From NCBI GenBank assembly GCA_024291935.2, contig CM044318.1:81354001-81418000 (forward strand): DNA of 64,000 nt, in the 5' to 3' direction. This DNA comes from Okapia johnstoni (lineage: Eukaryota; Chordata; Mammalia; Artiodactyla; Giraffidae). The position numbers and the translations under genes are program-made. This document shows positions 22,976 to 34,224 of the stretch, piece after piece (position 1 is the stretch's first letter; every line of letters starts with the position of its first letter). Under the pieces are notes generated by a model. That model saw nothing but the letters and a program-made list of their open reading frames with translations. It made no database searches and was not told where the DNA came from.

Positions 22976-23904
22976 TGTGCTTTCCACTGTGTTCTGCACC
23001 TCAAATCCAAAGTCCCTTCGGAACACTCTGGCTCTGTGTCCTCCGCGTTAGCCACAGGTGGAGGTGCCCACCCAGGTGCCAGGGACGGGGGAAGGGTGTC
23101 CCATGCCACCGCCCTGTCCCTTCTCCTCGGTCAGGCACAGGCAGACCTTGTTTCCGAGACGGCAGGAATCTGCCCAGGGTCCGCATGGCCCCTCGAGGTG
23201 CTAGCAAGCAGATGACTGGGCTGTGCCCTGAACACCAGGGTCTGGGTAGTAACAGTCTGGGGCCAGGTTCTGTGAGGGATCTGCATTCGGTACACAGTAG
23301 GGAGACATTGCTTCTGCTTCGGAGTGAGGGATCCCAGGCTCAGGGTGAACACTGAGGTTAGAGTTGCCTCCATCAATATGCCACCAGGGCAGCTCGGACA
23401 TCTCCACGCTTCCAAACTTCCTGGGAAATTCTGAAAGGAAGTCATCTCTGACTATGAACACACACACACCCCAGCACACAATTGGCAAGCGCTGGCCGGG
23501 GCTGCCCTTCACGCCCAGCGACACGATGAGCCAAAGAGCCAGCACAGGACGTGCCGCTGCCTGGGACTCCCAAGAAGGTGGCGGGGACAGGACGGGGTGA
23601 TCTACCCCGCTCCTGCAGGGGCTGCCTGGACCCAGAACCCCAGTGATGTGGCCACTCTGCATGGCCCCCTGCTGCTGGCACAGAGGTGCCCAGGGAACAG
23701 TGAGGAAGGGGCGTGAGCTGTCAGGGGACCATGGAGGATTTGCAGACCCTTAAGAGGCTGATGACCTTCCCCCTTCTCTGCTCGGGACAGACTCCATCTT
23801 TGCTATGGAGACCAGAAAACACACACATATGGCCCCCAGTGACCCCACCTCCTGTCTCATCTCTGGTGCTAAAGAACAGACTTAATAACAACACCAGGTA
23901 GGTG
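22976..23904. other. Unique GC-rich stretch
   Basis: No repeat recognised. The open frame that starts in the preceding BovB continues by chance to 23355. No exon signature. Confidence 0.4.
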
Positions 23905-24289
23905 AGTGGGACGCATTGCTGAGATCCTGCCATCTTGGGCGTCTTCTCTCTCCTTCCCCTGCCCTCCCCCTTCCCTTCTCTCCCTCTTGGGAATCCAGCT
24001 GCCAAACTGTGAGCTGCTTTATGGAGCTGCCCAAAGACCCGAGGTGGCCAGTGAGGAACCAAAACCCACTAACAAGCACCCAAAAGGGCTCCCCCAGTCA
24101 AGCCTGCAGATGAGGTGGCAACTCGGGTGGACACACTGCTGGCCATCATCATGAGAGACCGTGGCCAGGGCACCCAGCTGAGCTGCGTTGGATTCCTGAC
24201 CTGAGAAGACACCAAGGAAAGGTTTCGCTGTTTTAAGACTCATAAGTTTTGAGGCAGTTGGTCACAGAGGCATAGACAACTAATACAAC
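23905..24289 (+). mobile_element. Old ERVL-MaLR-like LTR 3' part
   Basis: Diverged blocks ccaaactgtgagctgcttta, caagcctgcagatga, catcatgagagaccgtggcc, gattcctgacctgagaaga, ctgttttaagactcataag and the end agacaactaatacaaca match the order of a MaLR-type LTR 3' half. Non-coding and degraded. The 1.2-kb gap from the LTR at 22313 and different internal blocks mean the two need not belong to one provirus. Confidence 0.55.
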
Positions 24290-24290
24290 A

Positions 24291-24436
24291 CTCCATGGTT
24301 GGATGGCATCACCGACTCGATGGATATGAGTTTGAGCAAGCTCTGGGAGTTGGTGATGGACAGGGAGGCCTGGCGTGCTGCAGTCCACGGGGTCGCAAAG
24401 AGTTGGACCCGACTGAGCGACTGAACTGAACTAAAC
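24291..24436 (+). mobile_element. BovB 3' end / BOV-A2 fragment
   Basis: Begins within tggttggatggcatcaccg and ends gactgaactgaactaaac. Less diverged than the flanking LTR. It sits precisely at the end of the MaLR relic, so it inserted in or next to the LTR terminus. Confidence 0.9.
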
Positions 24437-24892
24437 CACGTCTGTCAAACTCACCACTATGGTCGTTCAACAGAAAGACAAAAGCAGTAACACATCTGTA
24501 CCGCAACAACGCCAAGTTTCTACTACCTACAGGATAGAGAATGCTAACAAGAGGCCGGCCAGCTGCTGTAAATCCCTGGCTGCCCACGCTGACACGAGGG
24601 GTGTCTGTGATATATCCGGCTATGTAAACCGTTCTGTGCACACTAGTGATGCCCACAGGCCTGCAGAATGGGGGGGCTTGAGGTGTTTTCACTTACCCCA
24701 GACGCGTCCATAAATTCCAGGGCCGTGCTCAGCGTGCACAGAGTTAACTCAGGCACCCTGGGGTCTCCATTCTGACGCATACACACCCATAAATCTGGGA
24801 CATTAAGATCTCCCCGGGACGGGGCCCCACATTAAGAATGCAGCCTTGGAGGCCACCCCTCTGCATGGGAATGCACTGGATAAACAGGCCCT

Positions 24893-24920
24893 CGTGCTTT
24901 CTTATTCGTGCTTTCTTATT
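24893..24920. repeat. 14-bp tandem duplication
   Basis: cgtgctttcttatt occurs at 24893-24906 and again at 24907-24920, identical. Simple slippage product. Confidence 0.95.
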
Positions 24921-25320
24921 CTTAGAAGTCCTTGAACTGCAACTGCTATTTAAGCAGAGAGCAAAAAGGAGGCAGGTGCCATGAGAGGCAATCCCACATG
25001 CGAAAGGGCAGAGGGGAGCTTAAGATACCAGCAAGCCTGCCTGGAACCCAAGGGGCAAAAGAAGGGGGCATGGAGTGTAACACACAATCATCCACGTATG
25101 CTCACGTGGTCCTTGGTGATTTCTTGGAACCATGGCATTTCTGGAACATTCTTTGGCCCTCACAGAGAGAGACTCAACCCCGAGCTCATATTTCTGTTCA
25201 CCTCCTTCAACTCCCCGGTCACCTCAGCTTCCGTTAGCCACTGCCCCAGTCCTAAACTCTATCTAACACGACTCTCTGCCATGCGAGAGCTAGCTCCCAG
25301 ACCCTGAGGGAGGGAGCAGC

Positions 25321-25360
25321 CATAGAAGTAAGCCAAGAGCCATAGAAGCAAGCCAAGAGC
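25321..25360. repeat. 20-bp tandem duplication
   Basis: catagaagtaagccaagagc at 25321-25340 is repeated at 25341-25360 with one T/C difference. Confidence 0.95.
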
Positions 25361-26237
25361 CAGATCAGCAAAAGAGAAAAACTGGTCTGTAAACACATTA
25401 AACCAAGTCCAGACAGAAGGGACCCAGCCCCCAGCAGGGCTTGTCAGAAGAGTGGGACCATGCGGAAGGGAGGCCTCCCACAGTACGGTTTGCACCCACG
25501 CCTGGTAGTTTAACCACAGTGACCACTCAGGGAGGATTTAGTGTGCTGCGGGCTCGGCTCTAAGCGCCTGCGGAGGGTTAACTCAAGCACACAGATAGCC
25601 CGAAAATTCACTGCAGCACTGAATTCAACAGTGAAGGCGTCTAGTGGCACGGAACACGCCCCACCCAATCACCCACTTCGGTTACCACACAGGCTCTGGG
25701 GGAGGTTTTGGGCAAGTCCCCAACACTCCAGGCGTCACAGGGCAGAGGTGCCGCCCCGACCCCAGGCACTTCCAGGGAGCCCAGAGGAAGCCTAAATCCC
25801 TCCAGGTAAAGTCACAACCCTGGGCCCCAGGACGTCTTGAAACACCCTCCTCAGGATCTGCTGGTCTCTAAGCTATCGTGTAAAGGCCAAAACAGCAGCT
25901 TCACCTTGCTGCCTCCAGAACAGATCCGGCCTCCGGTCAGATGGTGGTAGGCAGTTCTCCCAGAGGAGGGGCGTCAGTTCCAGAAACTTCCACAGGCCTG
26001 GGACCCCAGCTTGATCCATCCCAGCCCCACCACAGGCAACAGATTGTCCGGGTCCCACAGGTGAGGCGCACCTACTGGGGACCTGCCTCCGGGTCACCCT
26101 GTGCCCCCAGGGCTTGATGAGCTGTGATCACACCCAGACCCACATGCAAAGCTGGCAGATCCTAGAAGATTCCCTCATAGTGAGGTGGCTGGGTCCTTCA
26201 CTGCAATCTTGGGTTATTAGTCTTCATTATACCTCTT

Positions 26238-26716
26238 TTTTTCAAGGTTTTTTTTTTTTTTAATGTGGACCATTTATAAAGTCTTTACTGAATTTTTTTA
26301 CAATACTTTTTTAAAAAATAAATACTTTGCCATACATCAACATGAATCAGCCATAGGTATACATTCGAATGTCCCTTCTTAAACTCCCACCCCATCCCAT
26401 CCCTCTAGGTTGTCAAAGAGCACTGGATCTGAGCTCCCTGCACCATACAGCAAATTTCCATTACTACCTAATTCTACGTACGGTACTGTATATGTTTCAA
26501 TGCTACTCTCTCAATTCGTCCCACCCTCTCCTTCCCGCACTGTGTCCCCAAGTCTGTCGCTATACCTGTGTCTCCGCTGCTGCCCTGCGAACAGGTTCAT
26601 GTTTTATGTTTTGTTTCCGTGAGGCAAGTGGATCCTAGCTCCCTGATGTGGGATCGAACCCGCCACACCCCCTGCATTGGAAGGCAAAGCCTTAACCACT
26701 GGACGCCAGGAAAAGG
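26238..26716 (-). mobile_element. CHR-type SINE split by an L1 insertion
   Basis: The outer element is antisense. 26238-26310 holds the poly(T)/3' part (aatgtggaccatttataaag ... tttacaatac). 26600-26716 holds the rest: tgttttatgttttg, gggatcgaacccgcc, ctgcattggaaggcaaag, ttaaccactggacgccagg. The two halves join into one continuous SINE when the middle is removed, so the L1 arrived later. Confidence 0.75.
26311..26600 (-). mobile_element. LINE-1 3' end, antisense, nested in a SINE
   Basis: Antisense bovid L1 3' region: tttgccatacatcaacatg, aatcagccataggtatacat, catccctctaggttgtcaaag, gtttcaatgctactctctca, ccaccctctccttcccg, and a block resembling tatacctgtgtctc. 5'-truncated, about 20% diverged, no coding capacity. 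The exact edges within the A/T-rich junction are uncertain. Confidence 0.8.
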
Positions 26717-28564
26717 CCCTACATTACTCCTCAAGGTGGAAGCCGCAGCTCCCCACAGTGGATCTGCCCAGCTCTACGGGACCCAGGGTGGGCTCAGCTC
26801 CCCCCAGCTGGGTCTGGGGACAGAAGAGAGACCTGCTGAAATAGGAGGTAGTGCTCTTATTCTCAGAGGGGAACTCAGCAAGGGTTAAATGAATTTTTAG
26901 AAACAAAACTTATGAAAACGGCCCCAATACAATTTGATGAGGTCAGCGCGTAGAGAGGCCTAATGACACTTGTAAGAAAAAACATCTGTCGGTGTCGAAA
27001 GGTCGGCAGGAAGTGAGTGGGACTGGCGCGGCTCTGATTGGCCAGACCTACACTCCTAGAGAGAGAGAGACACATGGCTTAACTTAGTCCAGAGGAACAA
27101 AAAGCCCCTTTCAATTGTCCTTGGACCAACCCCGCCCCCCGCTAAACAAGAGGCCAGCCCCTGAGCTAAGAAACCCGTCCAGGACCCTGACTGGCAATTA
27201 GGTCTTTGTTCACCCGCTGGCTGATCAGCCAGAGAGGCCAAAATATTCCTGAAGGAGCAGTCATCTTTAAAGGGAATGAGGTTCTTCCAAAATCTCCAGT
27301 TTTACTTTTTGGTTGGAAAACAACATGGGTCAGTTGAATAGCAAGTATTTCAATAATCCATCACTGCGAAAACCAAAACAAGGGGTTTTGGAAAAACAGG
27401 GAATCTTGGTACATATCATGGCTTAAACCAGGGCCAAAATCATCTGTTGACAAAACCCAGCCTCCAAAGCCTCTTGGCCTGACCCGTCCAGATTCAGTGT
27501 ACCCCCTAATCCTCCTCAGGACCCTGTCCTGTTCCCTCGGGTGACAGGCTGGCCTGGCCTTTGTCCCTCTGACTCAGGACACAGGGCTGGGTGGCCCGCT
27601 TCCTGTCCACAAGCTCAGAGGAGGGTCTCGGGAGGAGCCGGCCTCCCCCCGGCCCTGCCACTGCAGGAACAGGCCTGGGGCTTCTCATGAATCAGGGCCC
27701 TTTCAAGCTTCTCACTGGAGCCACATAAAACGAGGAGGCCTTCTGGAATTAGTGTTCTGTTTATCCTTTATAGACAGTTAGCAGAGCTGGGTTACACAGA
27801 AGCCCGGACTCTTGAGCAGACAGCCCGTGGGTATTACCTGAACTCAAACCCCTGTGCAGCCCGCAAAGACTGTACCTGGCTCCATCCACGTCCGAAAGAC
27901 TGAGCCTCCTTCTCCCTCCTACCAGGCAGGAGAGGAGTCAGGAATTTACAGTTTCCAATCTTCCCACAGACATCCACTTTCAAGAGGACAGCACAAGGAA
28001 AGTTTCAAAGAAAGGTGCTGAAAGTTCTTCAGTTGACAGGTAAAGTAACCCTGCCACTGCCAACTCCACTCCGTTCCCACGAATTTGTGCCTTTTCTTTA
28101 CTAGCCGCGGAGCACCAGGAGGACGGTGTGAGCACAGCATGGTGTGAGCGCACATCAGAACCGTACATTTGTTAAAACGTGAAACCACACAATGTACACT
28201 GAAAGATCACAGAATCAAGTCAGCCACGTTCTGAGAGACCTCACCACCACCAAATTCCACTTCCTAGGGCATGCTGACTTTCTAGGACCTGCAAAATGTC
28301 TCTTTACCAGTAGGAAAGGCAGAAGCAGGTTTCTGTGTTCTAATTATATAAAAACGGTCTGGTATGTTGCATTACATAACTTTTCTACACAGTTGGTAAC
28401 CCAAAGGAGAATTTTTCTAGAAGTCCAGACTTAAGCAAATGCTAGCTGCTTCAGGATTCCGGTGGGTTTTGTTGGTTTATGGAGAAGAAAATCACCTGCA
28501 GCTCTGTGAAGAGTTAACAGTCATGCAATCTCATGTAAGAGATGAGAACTTAAAATTCAGTCCC
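26717..28564. other. Unique non-coding stretch
   Basis: No interspersed repeat recognised. Contains a small promoter-like motif cluster (27000-27140, separate entry) and a GC-rich block (27480-27680). No exon signature. Confidence 0.4.
27000..27140. promoter_or_regulatory. Promoter-like motif cluster
   Basis: Within 140 bp there is an ETS-type caggaagtg (27007-27015), ggcgcgg, an inverted CCAAT box (gattggc, 27036-27042), a SOX-like attgtcc (27114-27120) and a GC box ccccgcccccc (27130-27140). This could be a TATA-less promoter or enhancer, but there is no CpG island and no recognised first exon. Confidence 0.2.
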
Positions 28565-29095
28565 TAAGCCTGTTCCTTGGAAGGAAAGGTATGACAAACC
28601 TAGAGAGCGTATTAAAAAGCAGAGACATCACTCTGCCAACAATGGTCCATATAGAGAAAGTCATAGTTTTTCCAGTAGGCATGTACGTATGTATGTAAGA
28701 GCTGGACCATAAAGAAAGCTGAGCACCAAAGAATTGATGCTTTCAAACCGTGGTGCTGGAGGACTCTTGAGAGTCCTTTGGACAGCAAGATCAAACCAGT
28801 CAATCCTAAAAAGAAATCAACCCAGAATATTCATTGGAAGGAACTGATGCTAATGCTCCAATACTTTGGCCACCTGATGTGAAGAGCCAACTCACTGGAA
28901 AAGACCTTGATGCTGGGAAAGACTGAAGGCAAAAGGAGAAGGGGAAGGCAGAGGATGAGATGGTTGGGATGGCATCACCGACTCAATGGACGTGAATTTG
29001 AGCAAACTCCGGGAAACAGTGAAGGACAGGGGAGCCTGGCGTGCCGCAGTCCACGGGGTCCCAAAGAGTTGGACAGGACTTAGCGACTTAACAAT
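28565..29095 (+). mobile_element. BovB LINE 3' segment, longest copy here
   Basis: About 530 bp of sense BovB. It covers the C-terminal part of the reverse-transcriptase ORF (gtatgacaaacctagagagc, aaagcagagacatcactctg, gtttttccagtaggcatgta), the linker (gaattgatgctttcaaacc) and the shared 3' end (ctttggccacctgatgtg, gagatggttgggatggc). The reading frame is broken by a gtat-type slippage that brings a stop near 28697 and by later indels. No catalytic domain remains, so it is inactive. It lacks the terminal actga repeat and ends acttaacaataac. Confidence 0.95.
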
Positions 29096-30051
29096 AACAA
29101 CTCTAATATGTGGCCAACTGTAGTGGAAAATGGGGGGAAACACAGAATACGTAACTTCAAACAATAATGTGATACAGATAAAATTTCGTTTGGGGCCAAG
29201 ACGCGCCTGATTCACAGATTCCTGGACCCTAAGAAGGGCTACAGCTTGAGGTCAGTATGCTGTGCCAGCTGACCACACCCAGGGCACCGAAGCTGGAGAG
29301 AACCTTGCAAGGGAGGGGCCCTCCTCTCGGGATGTCCCGCCTACCGGCTGGAGACATACTTCCAGGGCTTGGCGAATCTGCCAGCCTCTGGGCTCATCGG
29401 GAAAGGATGATCCCGCGTGGGGTCTGACTGAGCTGCTCTCCTGGGGGAGACACTTAGGATGAGATGGGGTTCAGGTCCTAAGCAGCTCACCCAGGCCTCA
29501 CAGGTGAACCGCAAGGCTGCCACCCCGTTGAACACAGTCCCCTGCCTGGATGGAAGCCCTCAGGTCCTTCCTCCCCCGGGGCCAAAGGCAGGGAGGTCTC
29601 TCCCCCAGAACCAGACAGTTGCCGGAGGGTGGCCGCTGCAAACCACGTCTCCAAGTCACTCTCTGGAGGAGTGAACAGTATGGAGAATTTGAACATATGT
29701 GACAGCACGCAGCTGACGCGCACAAGCATTCCACGCAGCCATTTATTTCAGGGCCTCGTGAGCTATTTTTATTCTCCACCGAAACACTGCCAAGGGGATC
29801 CACAAAGGAAAACGAGTCGACGACAGAGCCACTCTGGCTACTCCGGACTCACATGGTTACAAAAGGAACCAGCGCAAGGCACACTGTCTGCTACCTTCCC
29901 TGAGACAAAGGTCATCAAACAAATCACTTGAAATTATTTGAGTTCAAGCACTTTTTTTTTTAAAAAAAAAAAAAAAAAAAAGGACACAAGTGGCCTTTAA
30001 ATGGAAACACAATTTTCTTACTCACATCCACTGGCTGTCATATTCTACAAC

Positions 30052-30053
<2 letters not shown>
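29096..30053. other. Unique non-coding stretch
   Basis: No interspersed repeat recognised. A T-run joined to an A-run (29952-29981) is self-complementary and could form a hairpin. Confidence 0.4.
29952..29981. repeat. T10/A20 inverted homopolymer
   Basis: Ten T residues directly followed by about twenty A residues. Probably length-unstable. Confidence 0.9.
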
Positions 30054-30093
<40 letters not shown>

Positions 30094-30119
30094 CCGTGTG
30101 TGCCCGTGTGTGTGTGTGC

Positions 30120-30208
<89 letters not shown>
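30054..30208. repeat. Long (TG)n microsatellite, interrupted
   Basis: About 75 TG units interrupted three times by CCCG between 30090 and 30125, then a pure tract of about 80 bp and a short (AG)n end (30200-30208). Alternating purine-pyrimidine DNA can adopt Z-form and is highly length-polymorphic. All Cys/Val or Thr/His open frames here are artefacts. Confidence 0.98.
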
Positions 30209-31920
30209 CCCACCTGCAATACTGGTTCTGAACAAGTAACCTGCTTGAGACTCCAGCTTGGAAAGAAGTGGTCATGCTTAAGGAAAAGAGAAAATTCTGG
30301 AGCCATGATCTCTGCCTGCAATTATGTGCTGGGCAGTCATGCAGAAGATCGCCTGTGTCCCGTGTAGGCAAAGCCGTGACCAAAGAGGGCAAGGAAGCCA
30401 GGAGAGATTTCAGATGGATAAAGGAGTTTCTCACCATTAAGGACGGGCTGTCTGTGGATGTGAGCCAGACGCCCCCCTCCCCCAACCTAGGGGGCACAGT
30501 CCAGTCAGGAGACCTCCTCGAGCTGGTGGGGGAGGGATATTCTGTCTCAAACCTGTAGATGCTTTTCCCCTGCTCTAGAACCTTCTGGCCTGCCTCAGAG
30601 GTGTGCGCCAGGACAGCCCACCGCCAGCCCCCACTGGCCCCAGGTTGCCCGAGGCCCTGGTAATTCTGAACTCTCATGGGATTCCTGCGGAGGGAAACAG
30701 CCCTGGTATGATCCACTTTATTTTCACTCAAAACATCCTTCCTGGGACCATCCCAATAAGCTGAGCATACTATTTTCAACTGAGGCCTTGGCATTGTTTA
30801 GGAATGTTTTCAGGACTAAGTAAATTGCTAAAGCAAACATCTTATTTTTGTCTCCTAGGACAGCCAAGCTGGGTAAAAATATTTCCTGCCGGGACTTCCA
30901 GTGGAACGGCCCCCTCTGGTGGAACCGTCTAACCAGACACTCCGATCAGAGAAAAGGCTCTCGCTCTGGACCCGGGGGTGCAGGACACCCACATGTTCCC
31001 TGGGGGGTGGTGTCTGCTTCTGGGGTGCACCACCCCCCCAGAGCTCGGGGAACGTTCCCTCTCCTGCCAGCAACCTGCTCCGAGGCCCAGCCAATGTGTG
31101 AAACCAAAAACCAACTCTCTTGCTCTCTGCTGGAGAAGAGACCCTAGTCCTTTATCAGGGCAGCCTAGGACTCAGCCCCGCGGTGACCGGGGCGTGGGAG
31201 AGAAGAGGGTCCAGAGAAGCCGAGTGGTGAGACTGGACACTCCCCAACCAGGGCAACGGCACTGAGGCGGGCACTCTGGGGCCCGATGCATGCTGCAGCC
31301 GGTCCCAGCCCCTTGGGCCACGGCAATGTGAGCAGCACCACGGGGAGCAGAGCTGCAGCGGGACCAGCATCCACAGTCCGAGCACCGTTCTCGGTGTTTG
31401 CGGCATCATCTCCTCCTTGTTCACAGTCTCGGGAAACAGGTTATTAGCATTAGGGTCCCCACTCCCCACACGTTATAGCAGTGTAGACCCCACACTGGGC
31501 TCTGCGGCAGGGACAAAGCTCACGGGCGTCTGTTAGTATTTTCAAAGGGCCGGACGGGGTCGTGGGTGGGGTGGGGGTGTGCTGCTGAGGCCCTCAGTCT
31601 ACACCCCCCAGCTATGGATAATCAGAGAGGTGGTGGCCCTGAACTGGAAGGGCGGGGGGGCGCCGCAGGAGTGACACATCAAGGTCGCGAACTTCAATTT
31701 CCTTTAGGTGCCCTAATGCTATTACTGCTACATTTTTAAATGAAGGGGTCCTCATCACTTAGGAATATAAACTGAACACATTTATTGATGCCAGGAAATA
31801 ATGGCAAGGCTCTGCTTTAACGTGGCCTGCACAGGAAACAGGACTGGCCCTTCATGGACAATGTGGATGTCTGGTACAAATTTTCTCTGCTTTTGTATAT
31901 GTGAGGTCCTCCATCTGTAA
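30209..31920. other. Unique stretch, GC-rich 30850-31680
   Basis: No repeat recognised. Several overlapping frames in the GC-rich part have no family resemblance. G-rich tracts near 31556-31590 are possible quadruplexes. Confidence 0.4.
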
Positions 31921-32142
31921 CATTCAAGGGCTTCCCCTGGTGGCTCGGATGGTGAAGAATCCGCCTGCAGTATGGGAGACCCGGGTTCGATCCCTGGGTC
32001 GGGAAGATCCCCTGGAGAAGGGAATAGCTACCCACTCCAGCATTCTTGCCTGGAGAATTCCACGGACAGAGGAGCCTGGAGGACTACGGGTCTGTGGAGT
32101 CACAAAGAGTCGGACAAGACTGAGCAACTAACACCTTCACTG
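31921..32142 (+). mobile_element. Bov-tA SINE with TSD
   Basis: Complete Bov-tA: gggcttcccctggtggctc, perfect B box ggttcgatccctgg, body through gagtcggacaagactgagc and tail aacaccttcact. ccatctgtaa occurs at 31911-31920 and 32143-32152. Seven bases (cattcaa) lie between the left copy and the consensus start. Low divergence. Confidence 0.94.
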
Positions 32143-32152
32143 CCATCTGTAA

Positions 32153-33429
32153 AATGGGGACAGTGCCATCCACTTTGCACAGCAGCTGTGGGGACTGGAT
32201 GGTGAAGCAAATTCTTAGCACACAGGGGAGCTTGTTCCTAGTGATGTGTTAGACAGAGCACCCTGCATTTTCCTGGTGGCCCTAAGGGTGGCAGGTGGGC
32301 AGCCAGCTGGGCTCCAGAGAGCAGGCTAGCACCCTGGAGAGAAGGACGCCGCCCGCCACAATGTTGAGCACCCCACATCGCATCAGCTCAACCCGGACAT
32401 TCACCACCACAGACTGCACTCAACGGACAACATGGGTCGACCCAAGATGGACCAGTGAGCAGATGACACACCATCCTTCTATATGGGAAGAGGTAGGTCT
32501 GGAAAGCCGATTACGTGTTACCAGGAGCACATTTCTGACATGGAACGAGGGTGGGAGATTGCTCTTCTGGTTCGAAACATCCTATCTAAGAAATTCCTAT
32601 GATCTGCTCCTCTGTAAGCCTTGTGTAGGCCCATTACACACCATCGTGAGGCCCAGCACACCCCGAGGAGGAGAGGCCATTTGCTCACGGGCCTGACTCC
32701 GGCCACACAAGGAACCCATAAGTGGCAGCAAGGGCCCCAACACGGCCACCCCCTGGGCAGTCCTCAAATGGAACCCTTTCTCACGGTGGTGACCCCGTTA
32801 AGTTCTTCTCAATACACACAAAAACTGGGGTAAAAAAATCTAGGCCCTTGGCTCTCCGCCAGTAGTAAAAAATTAATTGCCACATAAAATTGCTGATTCC
32901 TACCAAATGAAGCGCTACGATTTATCAACTCCTGGATGGCAAACTCAATAGTGGTTTAACTACATCACCTAAGTTACTGCTGTGTTTTGGATCAGCGACA
33001 GCTTTACTGGGAATGAAAGTTTCACAAATTCATTCTCGCAGGACAAACTTCGACAGTAAACAAAGGCATTAAGCAGACCCAGGTCCCCTCACTCCCTGCT
33101 GTGGTTGTCACACAGATTCTCAAAGCCAGAGGGTGTCTGGAAGGACAAGATTTTCCAGCACAGGCCTGGGGTGGGGACTCACGAAGCCCACCTGCACCGG
33201 ATCACTGCCCATCCTCTCCCGGGGGTGCTGCCCTCTGACACCCTGGAACCTCGGCCCTCTGAATTTTACAGCCCATCGTAATATTTCAATTCCGTCTACC
33301 TGGAGGAACTCCGGAATTAAAAACTCGTGGAAACAAATCATTGCCGATTGCTTTTTTATTTTCAGCTGGGACAATATATCTATAAATAGCATATCCGCTG
33401 CACCAGACAATTAGGTGAGGCCCAACAGT
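32153..33429. other. Unique non-coding stretch
   Basis: No repeat recognised. The part at 33240-33415 is an AT-rich block of enhancer-like appearance (ccatcgtaatatttcaattcc, tataaatagcatatccgc). No exon signature. Confidence 0.4.
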
Positions 33430-33641
33430 GGGGCTTCCCAGGTGGCACTAGAGGTAAAGAATCTGTCTGCCAACGCAGGAGACCCAGGTTAGATCCCTGG
33501 GTTGGGAAGATCCCCTGGAGAAGGGAATGGCAACCCACTCTAGTATTCTTGCCTGGGAAATGCCAGGGACAGAGGAGCCTGGCGGGCTACAGTCCAGGGA
33601 GGGGGTCACAAAAAGTCAGACATGACCGAGCACACGAGCAA
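33430..33641 (+). mobile_element. Bov-tA SINE
   Basis: gggcttcccaggtggcac, decayed B box (ggttagatccctgg), body ctagtattcttgcctggg, cctggcgggctacagtcc and end gtcagacatgaccgagc. Full length. Possible but imperfect flanking repeat (caacagtg / caacactgtg). Confidence 0.94.
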
Positions 33642-34060
33642 TGCAACACTGTGAAAGTCAAATGACAGCAATGCTAGGCTCTTCAAGACACGCTGTTCCC
33701 ACCACCTCATGGGTTACTGTTACTGCCTTCCTTGCCTAATTCCATCCTTGCTGGACCGAAATGGGTTGATCTTTTTCTCATTGAACCAGGTCAGAGACAC
33801 AAACGGATAAATTATGTTCCTGTTTATCCACAATCAATGCAACATGCAAGTTTCACTCAAGTTTCAAGTTTAGTTCTTCCCAACTCCTGAAAATGAGGCC
33901 TTTGGAGGAAAAAAAAATCTTTCCTTTTTTTTGGAGCGGGGGCAAACTTGGGGTAGGGAGTTCTTAAGGAGAATTCTGTTACAGTCACTGATGCTTCTTC
34001 AAAGCCTTTGCTCTCAGAAGAGAAGCACCCCAAATTAAATTCAAGAATTCGAATTACATC
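33642..34060. other. Unique non-coding stretch
   Basis: No repeat or gene recognised. Confidence 0.4.
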
Positions 34061-34076
34061 AGAAACACACCAGTGT

Positions 34077-34210
34077 TGGGACTCCGCTGGCAGCACAGTG
34101 GCTAAGACTCTGCCTCCCGATGCAGGGCGGGCAGGTTTCACCCCCGGTTGGAGAACTAGGATCCACGTGCTGCGAGGCATGGTCAAAAAAACCCAAGCAA
34201 CAAACAAACA
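34077..34210 (+). mobile_element. CHR-1-type SINE with TSD
   Basis: gggactccgctggcagcacag, degenerate B box, aactaggatccacgtgctgcg, and an A-rich tail with caaacaaacaa. Flanks are agaaacacaccagtgt (34061-34076) and agaaacaccagtgt (34211-34224), differing by one CA dinucleotide, consistent with slippage after duplication. Confidence 0.9.
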
Positions 34211-34224
34211 AGAAACACCAGTGT

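Larger units (their letters stand above)
24437..26237. other. Unique non-coding stretch with two small duplications
   Basis: No interspersed repeat recognised. Two short perfect or near-perfect tandem duplications are listed separately. No exon signature. Confidence 0.4.

Noticed and set aside
22798..23355. 185-codon frame starting like a LINE protein
   Set aside because: The first third is the C-terminal end of a truncated BovB polyprotein. The rest is unrelated flanking DNA. It is a LINE relic, not a gene.
22313..24289. Possible complete endogenous retrovirus between two LTR pieces
   Set aside because: The pieces match different LTR blocks, no viral gene is visible between them, and both are partial, so no provirus is called.
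30045..30794. 249-codon minus-strand open frame
   Set aside because: About a third is Thr-His repeat from the TG microsatellite, and the rest matches nothing known.
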